IMG/VR virus record: IMGVR_UViG_3300005253_000302
Span: 1 to 47,021 of that record
Length of the DNA: 47,021 nt
Direction: 5' to 3' (one strand)
DNA from: a virus
Made by a program: the position numbers and the translations under genes
Part shown: piece by piece, positions 1 through 8,010 of the stretch
How positions within the stretch are numbered: the first letter of the stretch is position 1
How the letters are laid out: the number at the start of each line of letters is the position of its first letter
Notes under the pieces: model-generated
What the model was told of the DNA's origin: nothing
The model's database searches: none
What the model saw: the letters and a program-made list of their open reading frames with translations, nothing else

Positions 1-201
1 GGGCCGGGGGGGGCCGCCGGCAAAGGCGGCTAGCGCGGGGGCGGGGGGGGCGGTGGGGGGGGGGCCGCCGGGGCTTGTGGGGGTGTTGGTGGGGGGGGCG
101 CAGCTCCCGGGGGCGCTGGTGGCGGGGGTGGCGGTGGAGATGCCACGGGCGGTGCCGGCGGCGCAGGGGCCATCGGCGAGATTCGCGTGTGGGAGTGGTA
201 G
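1..201 (+). CDS. Glycine-rich tail protein, C-terminal part (partial at window start)
   Basis: The frame reads almost only Gly and Ala, then ends with AIGEIRVWEW and a TAG. A short 'GEIRVW' tail is what I expect at the end of glycine-rich phage tail-fibre proteins. Codons start at base 1, so the frame joins the open ORF at the other end of the window (45987-47021) without a shift. An in-frame TAG at 31-33 interrupts it, but it lies in poly-G sequence at a contig edge and is probably an assembly error. The likely role is an exposed part of the tail or fibre. Partial; no start is visible here. Confidence 0.7.
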
Positions 202-231
202 AAGCCATGCGCAGAAGAGGAGCGCGTAGCG

Positions 232-546
232 ATGCCTGAGTTCATCAACCCCGACGGCGACACCGAGAGCAGGACGAACGACTACGACCTGCGCTGGAAG
301 CGCATCGACGGCATCGTGCAGTACGGCGCGGTGCCTGAGAACACGCCGCGGGCGATCGCTGTTGGCGTGGACGGTGACGCCCTCGAGCGTGATCTGTCCG
401 TGGACGGCGATGGCGTCGCGAGCGCGTTGGAGGTCAACCCGATCCTGCGCTCGCTCGTGGAGGAGAACAACATCTTCGCGCGAGCGATGGTGCTCGGGCT
501 GACCGCGATGACAGAGGTGGATCTGCTGGCGGAGGCCAGCGACTAG
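232..546 (+). CDS. Hypothetical virion-associated protein, 104 aa
   Basis: ATG start with a GAGGAG ribosome site about 12 bases upstream. The acidic protein begins MPEFINPDGDTESRTNDYDL and has no Cys and no membrane segment. It follows the glycine-rich tail gene and precedes a run of fibre-like genes, so a structural role at the tail is likely from context only. I do not recognise the family. Confidence 0.6.
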   Translation: MPEFINPDGDTESRTNDYDLRWKRIDGIVQYGAVPENTPRAIAVGVDGDALERDLSVDGDGVASALEVNPILRSLVEENNIFARAMVLGLTAMTEVDLLAEASD

Positions 547-547
547 A

Positions 548-566
548 CTCCCCGCTCGTCGGGGAG
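548..566 (+). terminator. Short hairpin between genes
   Basis: CTCCCC (548-553) pairs with GGGGAG (561-566) around a 7-base loop, directly after the stop of the preceding gene. No T-run follows, so it is at best a weak terminator or an mRNA-processing or stability hairpin. The next gene's GGAAGGG ribosome site lies just downstream. Confidence 0.35.
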
Positions 567-583
567 AGGAAGGGCTCCAAATT

Positions 584-1234
584 ATGAGTCTCGAAGCAGT
601 CATCAAGGCCTTTCGCCGATCCGGCCCGGCGGGCGGCGACGACGGCGTGCTGCAGACCAACGAAGAGGGCGATCTGTTCGTCGCCCAGGGGAACGCTGCA
701 CCGTACACGGAGATCACCCGGCGGGGCGCGACGTTCAATGCGATGAGCGCCGCCGCCGCACCGCTCGTTGCGAAGCCGACCACGGTGTGCATTTTCGAGC
801 TGTACAACAACACCGAGGATCGGGTGATGGAGATCCAGGACTTGTTCCTGTTCCATCTGCTCTACACCGCGGCGCTGCACAACCAGAGTCTCTGGGCGTG
901 CGTCGTTGGGGAGAAGGCGGCGCCGTCGCTCGCGGCTTCGATCACCATCGGGAGCCAGAGCGGCGAACCGCCCGTCACAGCGACCGCCGCTTCTCCGGTT
1001 GTCCCCGGAGCGGCCACGACGGTCATCGCGAACGGATGGCGGCCGTGGGGCTTTGGTCAGCCGATCATCTCGGCCACGACACTGCCCGGTGAAGCGTTCA
1101 GCGTGCCCGTCGATGGCAAGCTGCTCGTTCCGCCACGGCGCTCGCTCGCCATCTCCGTTGTCGACTCCCTCGCGACAGGCAGCTCGGTGCAGGTCGGCGC
1201 GAGCTGGGCGCTGCGCAAGATGGCGATGGGCTAG
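584..1234 (+). CDS. Putative virion structural protein, 216 aa
   Basis: ATG start; an AGGAAGGG ribosome site is about 10 bases upstream. The sequence alternates short hydrophobic stretches with polar turns, as in all-beta virion proteins (for example VCIFELYNNTEDRVMEIQDL in the middle). There is no signal peptide. It lies within the tail-fibre gene run and is probably a component of the tail or host-contact apparatus. Family not identified; role inferred from position and composition. Confidence 0.6.
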   Translation: MSLEAVIKAFRRSGPAGGDDGVLQTNEEGDLFVAQGNAAPYTEITRRGATFNAMSAAAAPLVAKPTTVCIFELYNNTEDRVMEIQDLFLFHLLYTAALHNQSLWACVVGEKAAPSLAASITIGSQSGEPPVTATAASPVVPGAATTVIANGWRPWGFGQPIISATTLPGEAFSVPVDGKLLVPPRRSLAISVVDSLATGSSVQVGASWALRKMAMG

Positions 1235-1260
1235 CGCTCGCGAGCAGTGCAGGAGCGTGC

Positions 1261-1297
1261 GAGTGGAGGTCGGGGGTATCTCTTCCGACCTCCACTC
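1261..1297 (+). repeat. Perfect 13-bp inverted repeat between genes
   Basis: GAGTGGAGGTCGG (1261-1273) and CCGACCTCCACTC (1285-1297) are exact reverse complements around an 11-base spacer, in the gap after the 216-aa gene. It lacks a T-run. It may punctuate the late mRNA (rho-independent-like, or a 3'-end stabiliser). Confidence 0.5.
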
Positions 1298-1319
1298 CAT
1301 GCAGAGAGCGAGGCGCTGA

Positions 1320-1637
1320 GTGGGCGGCATGAACGTAGACGCCACGATCGTCGGCGGAGACGTCGACTGGGACGACTACGACTCGCTGACCGTCTCCACC
1401 GATGTCGTCCAGGTCCCCGCGGGCCTGCGAGACCACGAGCGCGCCCACATCGTCGTGGAGTCGGCATCGGTCCGCTTCCGCTTCGACGGGGGCGACCCAA
1501 CCGCCACCGACGGCATCCAGGCGGACGCCGGGGACACAATCGAGCTGGAGTCGCAATTCGAGGTCGCGAAGTTCCGGGTGATCCGCAAGGACGGTTCTGA
1601 CTCCACGCTGCGCATCCACGCGGGGATGCTGGTCTAA
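1320..1637 (+). CDS. Hypothetical protein, 105 aa
   Basis: The frame opens with GTG at 1320 (AGCGAGG upstream) or ATG at 1329; the choice is open. The acidic, beta-rich protein contains VESASVRFRFDGGDPTATDG, a pattern I associate with small virion proteins carrying one beta-sandwich. It sits between structural genes and ends two bases before the next gene's GTG. No specific function assigned. Confidence 0.6.
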   Translation: MGGMNVDATIVGGDVDWDDYDSLTVSTDVVQVPAGLRDHERAHIVVESASVRFRFDGGDPTATDGIQADAGDTIELESQFEVAKFRVIRKDGSDSTLRIHAGMLV

Positions 1638-1639
1638 CC

Positions 1640-3085
1640 GTGCGGATTACCCGAGGCGGCATCCTCGATGGTGGGTCGCTGCCGGCTGGCTCAGCCGAAC
1701 TTGGTAGCGTCCGCATCACCGACGGCGCCGATGTTGCGCTGGTGGACGGCTCGGGCAACCTCAATGTCGTCACAGAAGCTGCGAAGGCGATTGATGGCGC
1801 TGTTGGCTTGACCGACACGGCCATCCCTGCCCTTTTCAAGCACCAGGAAGACCTCGTTCACCTCGTCACGGACGACGGTGACTACGACGTACCTGCCCTA
1901 GACTCCCTCGGACAGGTACACGTCAACCCGGAAGGCCACCACGTCTTCGATACGCTGAACGCCACGACCGACTGGGCGGTGTTCAACGACGATGCAGCAA
2001 ACCTCACCACGACGAAGAAGCACGCGATGGGCACAGACGCCCTCACCTTCGACAAGGTGGATGGCTCGGCGGACACCGTGTTCGCGATTATCGACAAGAC
2101 CGTCACAACGGTTGATATCGGTTCCGTCAGCCCGCACGACATCATCCAGACCGTCCTCTACATTCCGAACATCGACCTCGTGTCCTACGTGCTGGTGCGG
2201 CTCGGTACGAACGTTACGAACTACAATGAATGGCGCATCCCAGACACAGCCCTGACCGCTGATGAGTTCGAGGTTCTGGCGTTCAACGTCGGTGATGTCG
2301 ATCATGGGGGTATCACTGGGAACGGGTGGGACCCGAGTGCGATTTCCTATATCGCGGTCGGCGTAGCCTTCGATGCGGCAGGCGACCTCCGTGCCGGGAT
2401 CATCTTCGACGAGCTGAGCTACCACCTCAACCAGCACACCTCGGCGGAGCTGAACGCAGAGGTCACCTCGGAAGTCTCCTCAGCGAACGTCAACCTTCAG
2501 AAGGTCGGCGGGTCACCTACGTCCAAGGGCGCTGGTGCGGTTGGCAACGGCTCCCAGCGGGTCGTGCTGGGCGATGTCACCGCGTCGAACGACGCCCTCC
2601 AGGCCACGGGCGATGAGGCGAACGACGCTCCCGACGCCGGGAACCCGACGAAGATCGGTGGTCGTGCACAGGCGTCGTTCGTGATCGCCGAGCAGGTTAG
2701 TGCCGACAACGACCGTGTGGACGCAACCTTCGACCGCGCTGGCTATCAGCGCGTGCGCGGTGAGCTGAACCCTCAGAGCGCAATCATCAGCGACGCGCTG
2801 TCAGGCGACAACGAGATCATCGGCACTCCCGGAGCGAACCTGCGTATCGCCGTGTATGGCTACACGATGATCGCTGACGGGACGGTACTGGCACGCTGGG
2901 AGTCGGCAGCCGGAGGTACAGCGCTCACCGGGCGGATGTCCTTTCAGGCGCGGGAGGGCGTCAGCGTGTCACCGGGTTCGATGCCGCTCTTCGTCTGTTC
3001 TGCCAATCAAGCACTCAACCTTGAGCTGTCGGCGGCCGTCGCCATGCAGGGCCACGTGACCTACGCGATTTGGGATGACGCTTAG
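1640..3085 (+). CDS. Tail/fibre protein with beta-sandwich (carbohydrate-binding-like) module, 481 aa
   Basis: GTG start two bases after the previous stop. The N-terminal 80 residues contain repeated 'LVTDDGDYDVPALDSLGQVHV'-type beta segments. Residues about 100-265 form a jelly-roll-like module (motifs SYVLVRLGTNVTNYNEWRI, AISYIAVGVAFDAAGDL), as seen in many environmental phage fibre or baseplate proteins. Residues 265-390 are a spacer with SAELNAEVTSEVS. The C-terminal 90 residues are again beta-rich. Probably part of the adsorption apparatus; domain assignment from remembered patterns. Confidence 0.6.
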   Translation: MRITRGGILDGGSLPAGSAELGSVRITDGADVALVDGSGNLNVVTEAAKAIDGAVGLTDTAIPALFKHQEDLVHLVTDDGDYDVPALDSLGQVHVNPEGHHVFDTLNATTDWAVFNDDAANLTTTKKHAMGTDALTFDKVDGSADTVFAIIDKTVTTVDIGSVSPHDIIQTVLYIPNIDLVSYVLVRLGTNVTNYNEWRIPDTALTADEFEVLAFNVGDVDHGGITGNGWDPSAISYIAVGVAFDAAGDLRAGIIFDELSYHLNQHTSAELNAEVTSEVSSANVNLQKVGGSPTSKGAGAVGNGSQRVVLGDVTASNDALQATGDEANDAPDAGNPTKIGGRAQASFVIAEQVSADNDRVDATFDRAGYQRVRGELNPQSAIISDALSGDNEIIGTPGANLRIAVYGYTMIADGTVLARWESAAGGTALTGRMSFQAREGVSVSPGSMPLFVCSANQALNLELSAAVAMQGHVTYAIWDDA

Positions 3086-3099
3086 ATGGAGGTGCGTCG

Positions 3100-3144
3100 A
3101 TGCCCCTGACCGGCCCTGAGCGCGCAGACGACGACCTGCGGTGA
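3100..3144 (+). CDS. Possible 14-residue leader peptide
   Basis: ATG at 3100 follows a GGAGG at 3088-3092 with good spacing. It encodes MPLTGPERADDDLR and ends with a TGA that overlaps the GTG of the next gene (GTGA at 3141-3144). The strong ribosome site belongs to this mini-ORF, while the 370-aa gene has no site of its own. Translation of the large gene may therefore be coupled to it. Too short for functional assignment. Confidence 0.4.
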   Translation: MPLTGPERADDDLR

Positions 3145-4253
3145 CTGAGTCTCGCCAGGGGTGGGAGTACGAGATCACCGAAGGTGGTGAGCGTGACGGC
3201 AGCGGCCTGGCGCTCTACGAGGTGCGGCTCTGGACCTCGACCAAACGCAAGCTAGATGGCGATGGGGCGCACGTCATCGACGGTGTGCCCACGGACCTGG
3301 TCAACAACTTCAAGATGCAGATCCGCACAGGGCACCAGCGCGTCGTCACCATGCCCGGGGACCGTGATGAACCCGATGGCTACGTTCGTCACGTTAGCGG
3401 GCTAGCGGTTCCTCAGCGGTTCGATGACGAGGAGCTGGTTGCCTTCCTCACAGCAAACGGCCTGCCGCTCTCCGGCTACACCCCATTCATGTTCGCGAAC
3501 TACGCGGGGGACCTGGAGCCGCTGAACGGCATGTGGCAGCACGAGGAGCACACCGTGCCGCTGCTCGGGCAGGCCGAGGCGAACATCGAGAACTATGTCG
3601 ATGTGGCGATCGAGAAGTCGTGGGACGCGGACCGCCGCGGCACGACGCTCAATCTTCAAGTGGGGGCGTCCGCGGACGACGCCGACGAGAGGGTCAGCGA
3701 CGGGGTGATGGATCTCACCCGTACGACCTTGCGCCACGGCGTGTTCTTGACCTCACAGCACATCGGTTACCGCTTCACCGCAGTGAGCGGTATGAGCGGC
3801 GCCACGGTTAGCGCGGCCACGCTTACCTACCTGCCCACCGCTACTGATGATGCCAGTTTCTTTGGTGACATGTTCGCCCACGATGCAGAGGCTCCGGGCA
3901 CGTTCACGACCACCGGCAGTGACATCACCGACCGTACGCGGACCACTGCCACATCGGAAGCCGACGGCGAGGATTTTGGCAACTGGACGGACAACGTAGA
4001 AGCGACCTTCGAGGGCGACGGCGTGACCACTATCGCTGACATCCTCCAAGAATTGGCCGACAGCTACGACCCCTCGGCGATTGTCCTGATGTATATCCAC
4101 ACCTCCGGCCTTGGGGAACGGATCTGCGACAGCTACGACGGGGCCACGGAGGATGCGCCCAAGCTCGACATCACCCACGACGGAGGCGGGGCAGTCCTCG
4201 CGCCGCGGTCACACATAATCCAGCAGTCAGTAGTTCGTGCGGCGTACCACTAG
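3141..4253 (+). CDS. Tail/fibre protein with DNRLRE-like beta module, 370 aa
   Basis: GTG start overlapping the stop of the mini-ORF by GTGA. Residues about 205-355 show the sequence course of a DNRLRE/carbohydrate-binding-like jelly roll: YRFTAVSGMSGATVSAATLT, then DAEAPGTF, then TRTTATSE, then a helix-like ILQELADSYDP, then APKLDITHDG. The N-terminal 200 residues are unassigned. Such modules occur in secreted surface proteins and phage fibres, so binding to host glycans is a reasonable inference. It is one of several adhesion-type genes in the 1-12 kb run. Confidence 0.6.
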   Translation: MTESRQGWEYEITEGGERDGSGLALYEVRLWTSTKRKLDGDGAHVIDGVPTDLVNNFKMQIRTGHQRVVTMPGDRDEPDGYVRHVSGLAVPQRFDDEELVAFLTANGLPLSGYTPFMFANYAGDLEPLNGMWQHEEHTVPLLGQAEANIENYVDVAIEKSWDADRRGTTLNLQVGASADDADERVSDGVMDLTRTTLRHGVFLTSQHIGYRFTAVSGMSGATVSAATLTYLPTATDDASFFGDMFAHDAEAPGTFTTTGSDITDRTRTTATSEADGEDFGNWTDNVEATFEGDGVTTIADILQELADSYDPSAIVLMYIHTSGLGERICDSYDGATEDAPKLDITHDGGGAVLAPRSHIIQQSVVRAAYH

Positions 4254-4265
4254 GAGAGATGCTTT

Positions 4266-4778
4266 ATCGCCAGGTACAAGATCTACAACGGCCCAGGACC
4301 GACTTCGGCGTCCCAGCTCGCGGTCACGACCGGCACCGCGATCGAGACGATGCTACAGATCCAGATGTCGGCGACGCTGGGCGGGCAAATCGTCGAGTAC
4401 GGCGTCAGCTTCGACGGCGCAGCCGCCGCTGCTGGTATCGAGATCGAGCTACTGGAGTGCGCCGGCGCTGCAACCGTGACGGCGCACGTCACGGCAGGCA
4501 TTCACCGGCTCGACGCGGCAGCAATGCACGGCGGCGATCCCGTCACGAACCTCATTCTTGTGGGGACCACGGCGACCGGGTTCACGGCATCCGCCGAAGG
4601 CACCCTCACGGTGGTGCGGATGTTTGACGCACAGTTCATTCAGCCGACGAATCAGTACGTGCTGCAGTTCCCGCTTGGTGAGCGCCCGTACATGCAGCCG
4701 GGCGCATTCTTTACCCGCGTCCGCGTGAAGGCGGCGGCAGCCGTGAACGCCATCTGCTATGTCGTCGTTGAGGTCTAG
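4266..4778 (+). CDS. Virion-associated protein starting at ATC, 170 aa
   Basis: In this frame the only standard start is ATG 4350, but the 28 codons before it read ARYKIYNGPGPTSASQLAV, which looks like genuine protein and resembles N-termini of small phage structural proteins I know. An AGGAGAG at 4251-4257 sits 7-8 bases before ATC GCC at 4266, ideal ribosome-site spacing. No ATG, GTG or TTG lies between the upstream stop and 4350. The protein is beta-rich, with no Cys cluster and no membrane segment. It lies between fibre-like genes and is probably structural. See the start-codon findings. Confidence 0.6.
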   Translation: MARYKIYNGPGPTSASQLAVTTGTAIETMLQIQMSATLGGQIVEYGVSFDGAAAAAGIEIELLECAGAATVTAHVTAGIHRLDAAAMHGGDPVTNLILVGTTATGFTASAEGTLTVVRMFDAQFIQPTNQYVLQFPLGERPYMQPGAFFTRVRVKAAAAVNAICYVVVEV

Positions 4779-4784
4779 CCAGCA

Positions 4785-5279
4785 ATGGCTCGCCTCGGGA
4801 GAGCCTTCCCGAGCAACCGCCTGCTCAGGCGAGTGGGTGTGCTCGCGTATGCCGTCCTCACCGGCACCACGGTCCCCGCTGACCTCGAATCCGAGATCGT
4901 CACAGGCACCCGCACGTCCATCATCACGCTCACTAACGACACGTGGGTTGCGGCGGGCGGGACGTTCAACGCCCAGCGGCAGGCGATCATCGACGGATTC
5001 GACTCCGCTCAGGCCGAGGCCGCCGGGTGGAACGCTGAGGTGCGAGACAAGGAGCTCGTCGGGGCTGTTGTCAGGACGAGCGCCACGGTCGTCACCGTCA
5101 CCTGGGCGGCAGCCGGTGCCTACGTCATCACAGCCGATGAGACGATCACCTGCACCGTCCCGGCCGCCGCTCTCACCACCTTGGCGGTCGATCTCATCGC
5201 CACCCCGACGTTCGAGATCACGAATGAAGGCGGCATCTCGATCGCTTCGCTTCGATTGCTCAGAGGGGTAGGCCACTAA
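4785..5279 (+). CDS. Conserved-type phage structural protein, 164 aa
   Basis: ATG start six bases after the previous stop. The central part (IITLTNDTWVAAGGTFNAQR, QAIIDGFDSAQAEAAGWNAE) followed by two VVRTSATVVTVTW-like strands is a pattern I recognise from environmental phage genomes, where it is annotated only as hypothetical. The C-terminal half looks like a small Ig-like or beta-sandwich domain (ETITCTVPAAAL). It belongs to the tail or fibre run. No enzymatic motif. Confidence 0.6.
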   Translation: MARLGRAFPSNRLLRRVGVLAYAVLTGTTVPADLESEIVTGTRTSIITLTNDTWVAAGGTFNAQRQAIIDGFDSAQAEAAGWNAEVRDKELVGAVVRTSATVVTVTWAAAGAYVITADETITCTVPAAALTTLAVDLIATPTFEITNEGGISIASLRLLRGVGH

Positions 5280-5785
5280 TGCCAGAACTGATCATCGCCT
5301 TCGCGTTGGGCCTTCTGCTGCCCTCCATCGCCGTCTACCTCGTGGACCGTCGCAGGCGTGGAGCGTGGGTTGCCGAGGGCGCCTCCAGGGGCCGCGAGGA
5401 AGTGCAGGGCGAGGCTGCGGTGCAACAGGCCACAGCGGTGGCCGTGGAGACTGAACGCCTCGTGAGCGAGTACACAGAGGCCATCCAGGCACTCGTGCGG
5501 GGCCACGGTGAGGCTACGGAAGCGCTGGAAGCTGAACACGAGCAGGCCCGTGAGGCGGGTCGACAGGTCGTGGAGGCCCTACAGAACACACTTCTCCTGG
5601 CACGTGGGGAGATCGAGGGCCTGAACGCCGCCCACGCCGAGGCGAAAGACTGGGCCGACAAGATCTTGCGTGATCACGAGTGGCACATCGGAGGAAAGGA
5701 AGCGGTGCACGGCCGCGATCCGCGTGTGCAGTACAGTTGCGCCCACTGCAAGGCCGTGATCTACGCAGAGGAAGGGGCGCTCTAG
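5279..5785 (+). CDS. Membrane-anchored coiled-coil protein with CxxC tail, 168 aa
   Basis: ATG overlaps the previous stop (TAATG). Residues 3-22 are one strongly hydrophobic segment (ELIIAFALGLLLPSIAVYLV) followed by RRRR, so the N-terminus should span the inner membrane with the rest in the cytoplasm. Residues 35-125 are Glu/Ala-rich with coiled-coil character. The C-terminus has CAHCKAVIY. The shape recalls an i-spanin or membrane-bound scaffold, but it lies among tail genes, not with the lysin. Function unknown. Confidence 0.55.
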   Translation: MPELIIAFALGLLLPSIAVYLVDRRRRGAWVAEGASRGREEVQGEAAVQQATAVAVETERLVSEYTEAIQALVRGHGEATEALEAEHEQAREAGRQVVEALQNTLLLARGEIEGLNAAHAEAKDWADKILRDHEWHIGGKEAVHGRDPRVQYSCAHCKAVIYAEEGAL

Positions 5786-7063
5786 GTGTCCACTCGTCTG
5801 TCCATCGAGCAGGAGGTGGCGCGGCGACTGGGCGGCCGAGTGGGCAGCATCACCTCGGGCAACGCGACGACGACAGTGTTGGCGGGCCTGATCGACCTGA
5901 CCGGCGACGACGACGCCTACAAGCACTGGCAACTGTTCATGCCCGACGCGGCGACGGCGGCCGACCAGTCGCGCGTAGTGACGGCGTGGGACGACTCCAC
6001 TGGCACGGCGACGTTCATCACGCGTTCAGATACGACCTACACCGACGAGACCTACATCCTGCTGGGGCGCGGCGACCCCTCGAAGGCGGCGATCGACGCG
6101 GCGCTGGACGAGAAGCTGGCGCGCACGCGCTTCGCCGCCATGAGCGTCTTCCCCACCGTGGAGCAGCAGCGGCCGTACTGGCTGGGCGCTCTGAGCTGGG
6201 TGCGCAGCGAGGACGACGTGCTTGCGGTGTTCGAGCGTTCCTCGCCCGACCTGGTGGACAACGGCAACTTCGAGCTGTGGGGTGACGGCTCCTCTTCGGC
6301 ACCAACGCGCTGGACCGCTACGACTGCGACGGTCGGACGCAACAACGTGCGCGACAACCCGGAGCGGATCACGCGCGGCGCTTATTCACTCTCGCTGGCC
6401 GGCAGCGGCGCGACGGGGACGCTGGACTTCGACCTGGCACCGGAACTCGTGATCCAACTGCGCGGCTCGAGCCTGACGCTCACGGCCGACGTCGTGGCGG
6501 GCGCTGTCACCGAGCTGATCGCGATCGTGGACGACGACGGCAGTACGACGGCCGCGCACACGGGCGGTGGCGGCTCCGAAACGCTATCGGTGACGCGCAC
6601 GATTGGCTCCACGACGACGCGCATCCGCTTCCGCCTCCAGGCAGCGCAGAGCGTGACGGGGCACTTCGACCACGTGAGGTCGAACGCGGGCACGAGCATC
6701 GCCAGCGAGTCGGACGCTGCCGCCTCGGCGCTCCGCTACATCCCGCACGAGGTCCGCTCGGCCGGCGGGGTGGCGTACATCGAGGTCTCGACGCCGACGG
6801 CGCGGGGCTCGCAGATCGTGGTGTTCACGGCCATGCCGTACCCGGCGCTGAGTTCCGACACTGACACGACGGACTGCCCGGACGCGGTGATCGTGCCCGG
6901 CCTGCTGGAGCAGATCGCGCAGACGATGTGGAAGCACAAGGACCGCACGCGCTGGGATCGGCTGCTCCACGACGGGCGAGTCGAGTTCATGGCTGCGGTG
7001 CCGATGCTGACGAAGATTCCGCAGCCGGAAACGGCGCAGCCAATTGTGGTGACGGGAGCCTAG
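5786..7063 (+). CDS. Virion protein with central carbohydrate-binding-like module, 425 aa
   Basis: GTG start immediately after the previous stop. The first 140 residues (STRLSIEQEVARRLGG onward) resemble small phage structural proteins. Residues about 155-300 form a jelly-roll module beginning VDNGNFELWGDG, typical of carbohydrate-binding-like repeats. The C-terminal 120 residues return to a mixed fold with GLLEQIAQTMWKHKDRTRW. A tail adaptor or host-binding role is inferred from module type and position. Confidence 0.55.
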   Translation: MSTRLSIEQEVARRLGGRVGSITSGNATTTVLAGLIDLTGDDDAYKHWQLFMPDAATAADQSRVVTAWDDSTGTATFITRSDTTYTDETYILLGRGDPSKAAIDAALDEKLARTRFAAMSVFPTVEQQRPYWLGALSWVRSEDDVLAVFERSSPDLVDNGNFELWGDGSSSAPTRWTATTATVGRNNVRDNPERITRGAYSLSLAGSGATGTLDFDLAPELVIQLRGSSLTLTADVVAGAVTELIAIVDDDGSTTAAHTGGGGSETLSVTRTIGSTTTRIRFRLQAAQSVTGHFDHVRSNAGTSIASESDAAASALRYIPHEVRSAGGVAYIEVSTPTARGSQIVVFTAMPYPALSSDTDTTDCPDAVIVPGLLEQIAQTMWKHKDRTRWDRLLHDGRVEFMAAVPMLTKIPQPETAQPIVVTGA

Positions 7064-7065
7064 CG

Positions 7066-8010
7066 ATGGCGCGACTCTTCGAGGCCGTCGACACGACCGA
7101 GCCGTTCAGCGATGTCGATCTTGAGATGGTCGCGAATATGGGGACATACCATGTGGTCTCCGGCTGCGCGCTGGACTACGACGCCGCCAACATGACGGTG
7201 GACATCGCGGCAGGCGTGATCGTGCTCGACGGCGTGCTGGTGATCGTTGCTGCGGCGGCCAATGCGGTGACGATGGTCAGCGACGGCTCGAACCCGCGCT
7301 GGGCCTGGATTCACGTCGACAGCTCGGGGACGGCTGGCATCACGCACGGCACGGCGGCGGCTACGCCGGCGAAGCCTGAGCTGGGGAACGTGGTCGCCAT
7401 CTCCGCTGAGCTGATTGCGACCTCAGCGACGATCGCCAACGACCAGACGCACATCGTGAAAAGGATCCCGCCCGTGGCAGCCACCGGCCTGTACCAGCCG
7501 ACGTTCATCACGAACAACGAGCACTATATCGCCAACGGCGGGGTCTTCGACGACGCGAACATCGTCTGGACCACGACGAACATGGGCGTTTACACGCCGG
7601 TCTCGGTGAACCGCGCCAGAACGATCAAGAAGCTCTACTACTACAACGGAGCCACGGTCGGCTCGGACAATGTAGATGTGGGCGTCTATGCTGCCGACGG
7701 GGACGGCTTGCCCGGTGCGCGCATGGTCTCAATTGGGCCAACTGCGACCGCCGGCGCTTCCGCCTGGCAGGCGTTCGACATCGCCGACACCGACCTCGCG
7801 CCCGGGTTGTACTACCTCGCAGCGGTGCAGGATGGCGTCACGGACAAGGCCACGTCGCTGGCCTCCACGCTGATCATCGCGGAGAGCCGCCGTCACAGCA
7901 TCTTCGAGCAGGCGATCGGCTCCGGGACTCTCCCGTCCACGGCGAGCCCAGCCATCATCACGGCCACGCGCATGATCCCGCAGCTCGCGTTGAGCGCTGC
8001 GACCACCTAG
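7066..8010 (+). CDS. Tail fibre-like protein, 314 aa
   Basis: ATG chosen at 7066, three bases after the previous stop; the frame is open further upstream but that part overlaps the preceding gene. The N-terminal domain has NMTVDIAAGVIVLDG and NPRWAWIHVDSSGTAGITHG, a repeat-like pattern common in phage fibre and baseplate proteins. The C-terminal half (KKLYYYNGATVGSDNVDVGV onward) looks like a receptor-binding beta domain. Probably a fibre subunit; no catalytic motif seen. Confidence 0.6.
   Translation: MARLFEAVDTTEPFSDVDLEMVANMGTYHVVSGCALDYDAANMTVDIAAGVIVLDGVLVIVAAAANAVTMVSDGSNPRWAWIHVDSSGTAGITHGTAAATPAKPELGNVVAISAELIATSATIANDQTHIVKRIPPVAATGLYQPTFITNNEHYIANGGVFDDANIVWTTTNMGVYTPVSVNRARTIKKLYYYNGATVGSDNVDVGVYAADGDGLPGARMVSIGPTATAGASAWQAFDIADTDLAPGLYYLAAVQDGVTDKATSLASTLIIAESRRHSIFEQAIGSGTLPSTASPAIITATRMIPQLALSAATT

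Noticed and set aside
1-201. In-frame TAG at 31-33 as a true end of the glycine-rich gene
   Set aside because: It lies in poly-G sequence at the contig edge; the frame before and after is the same repeat.
434-1839. Long minus-strand ORFs opposite the tail genes
   Set aside because: They mirror the plus-strand genes in a high-GC genome, lack ribosome sites and have low-complexity Arg/Pro/Gly composition.
4259-4627. ORF starting at ATG 4259, close to the AGGAG site
   Set aside because: Its product is Arg/His-rich and shadow-like; the frame of ATC 4266 has the coding bias and sensible protein sequence.
5279-5785. i-spanin call for the membrane coiled-coil protein
   Set aside because: Topology fits, but it lies among tail genes, far from the endolysin, and no o-spanin lipoprotein frame is seen with it.
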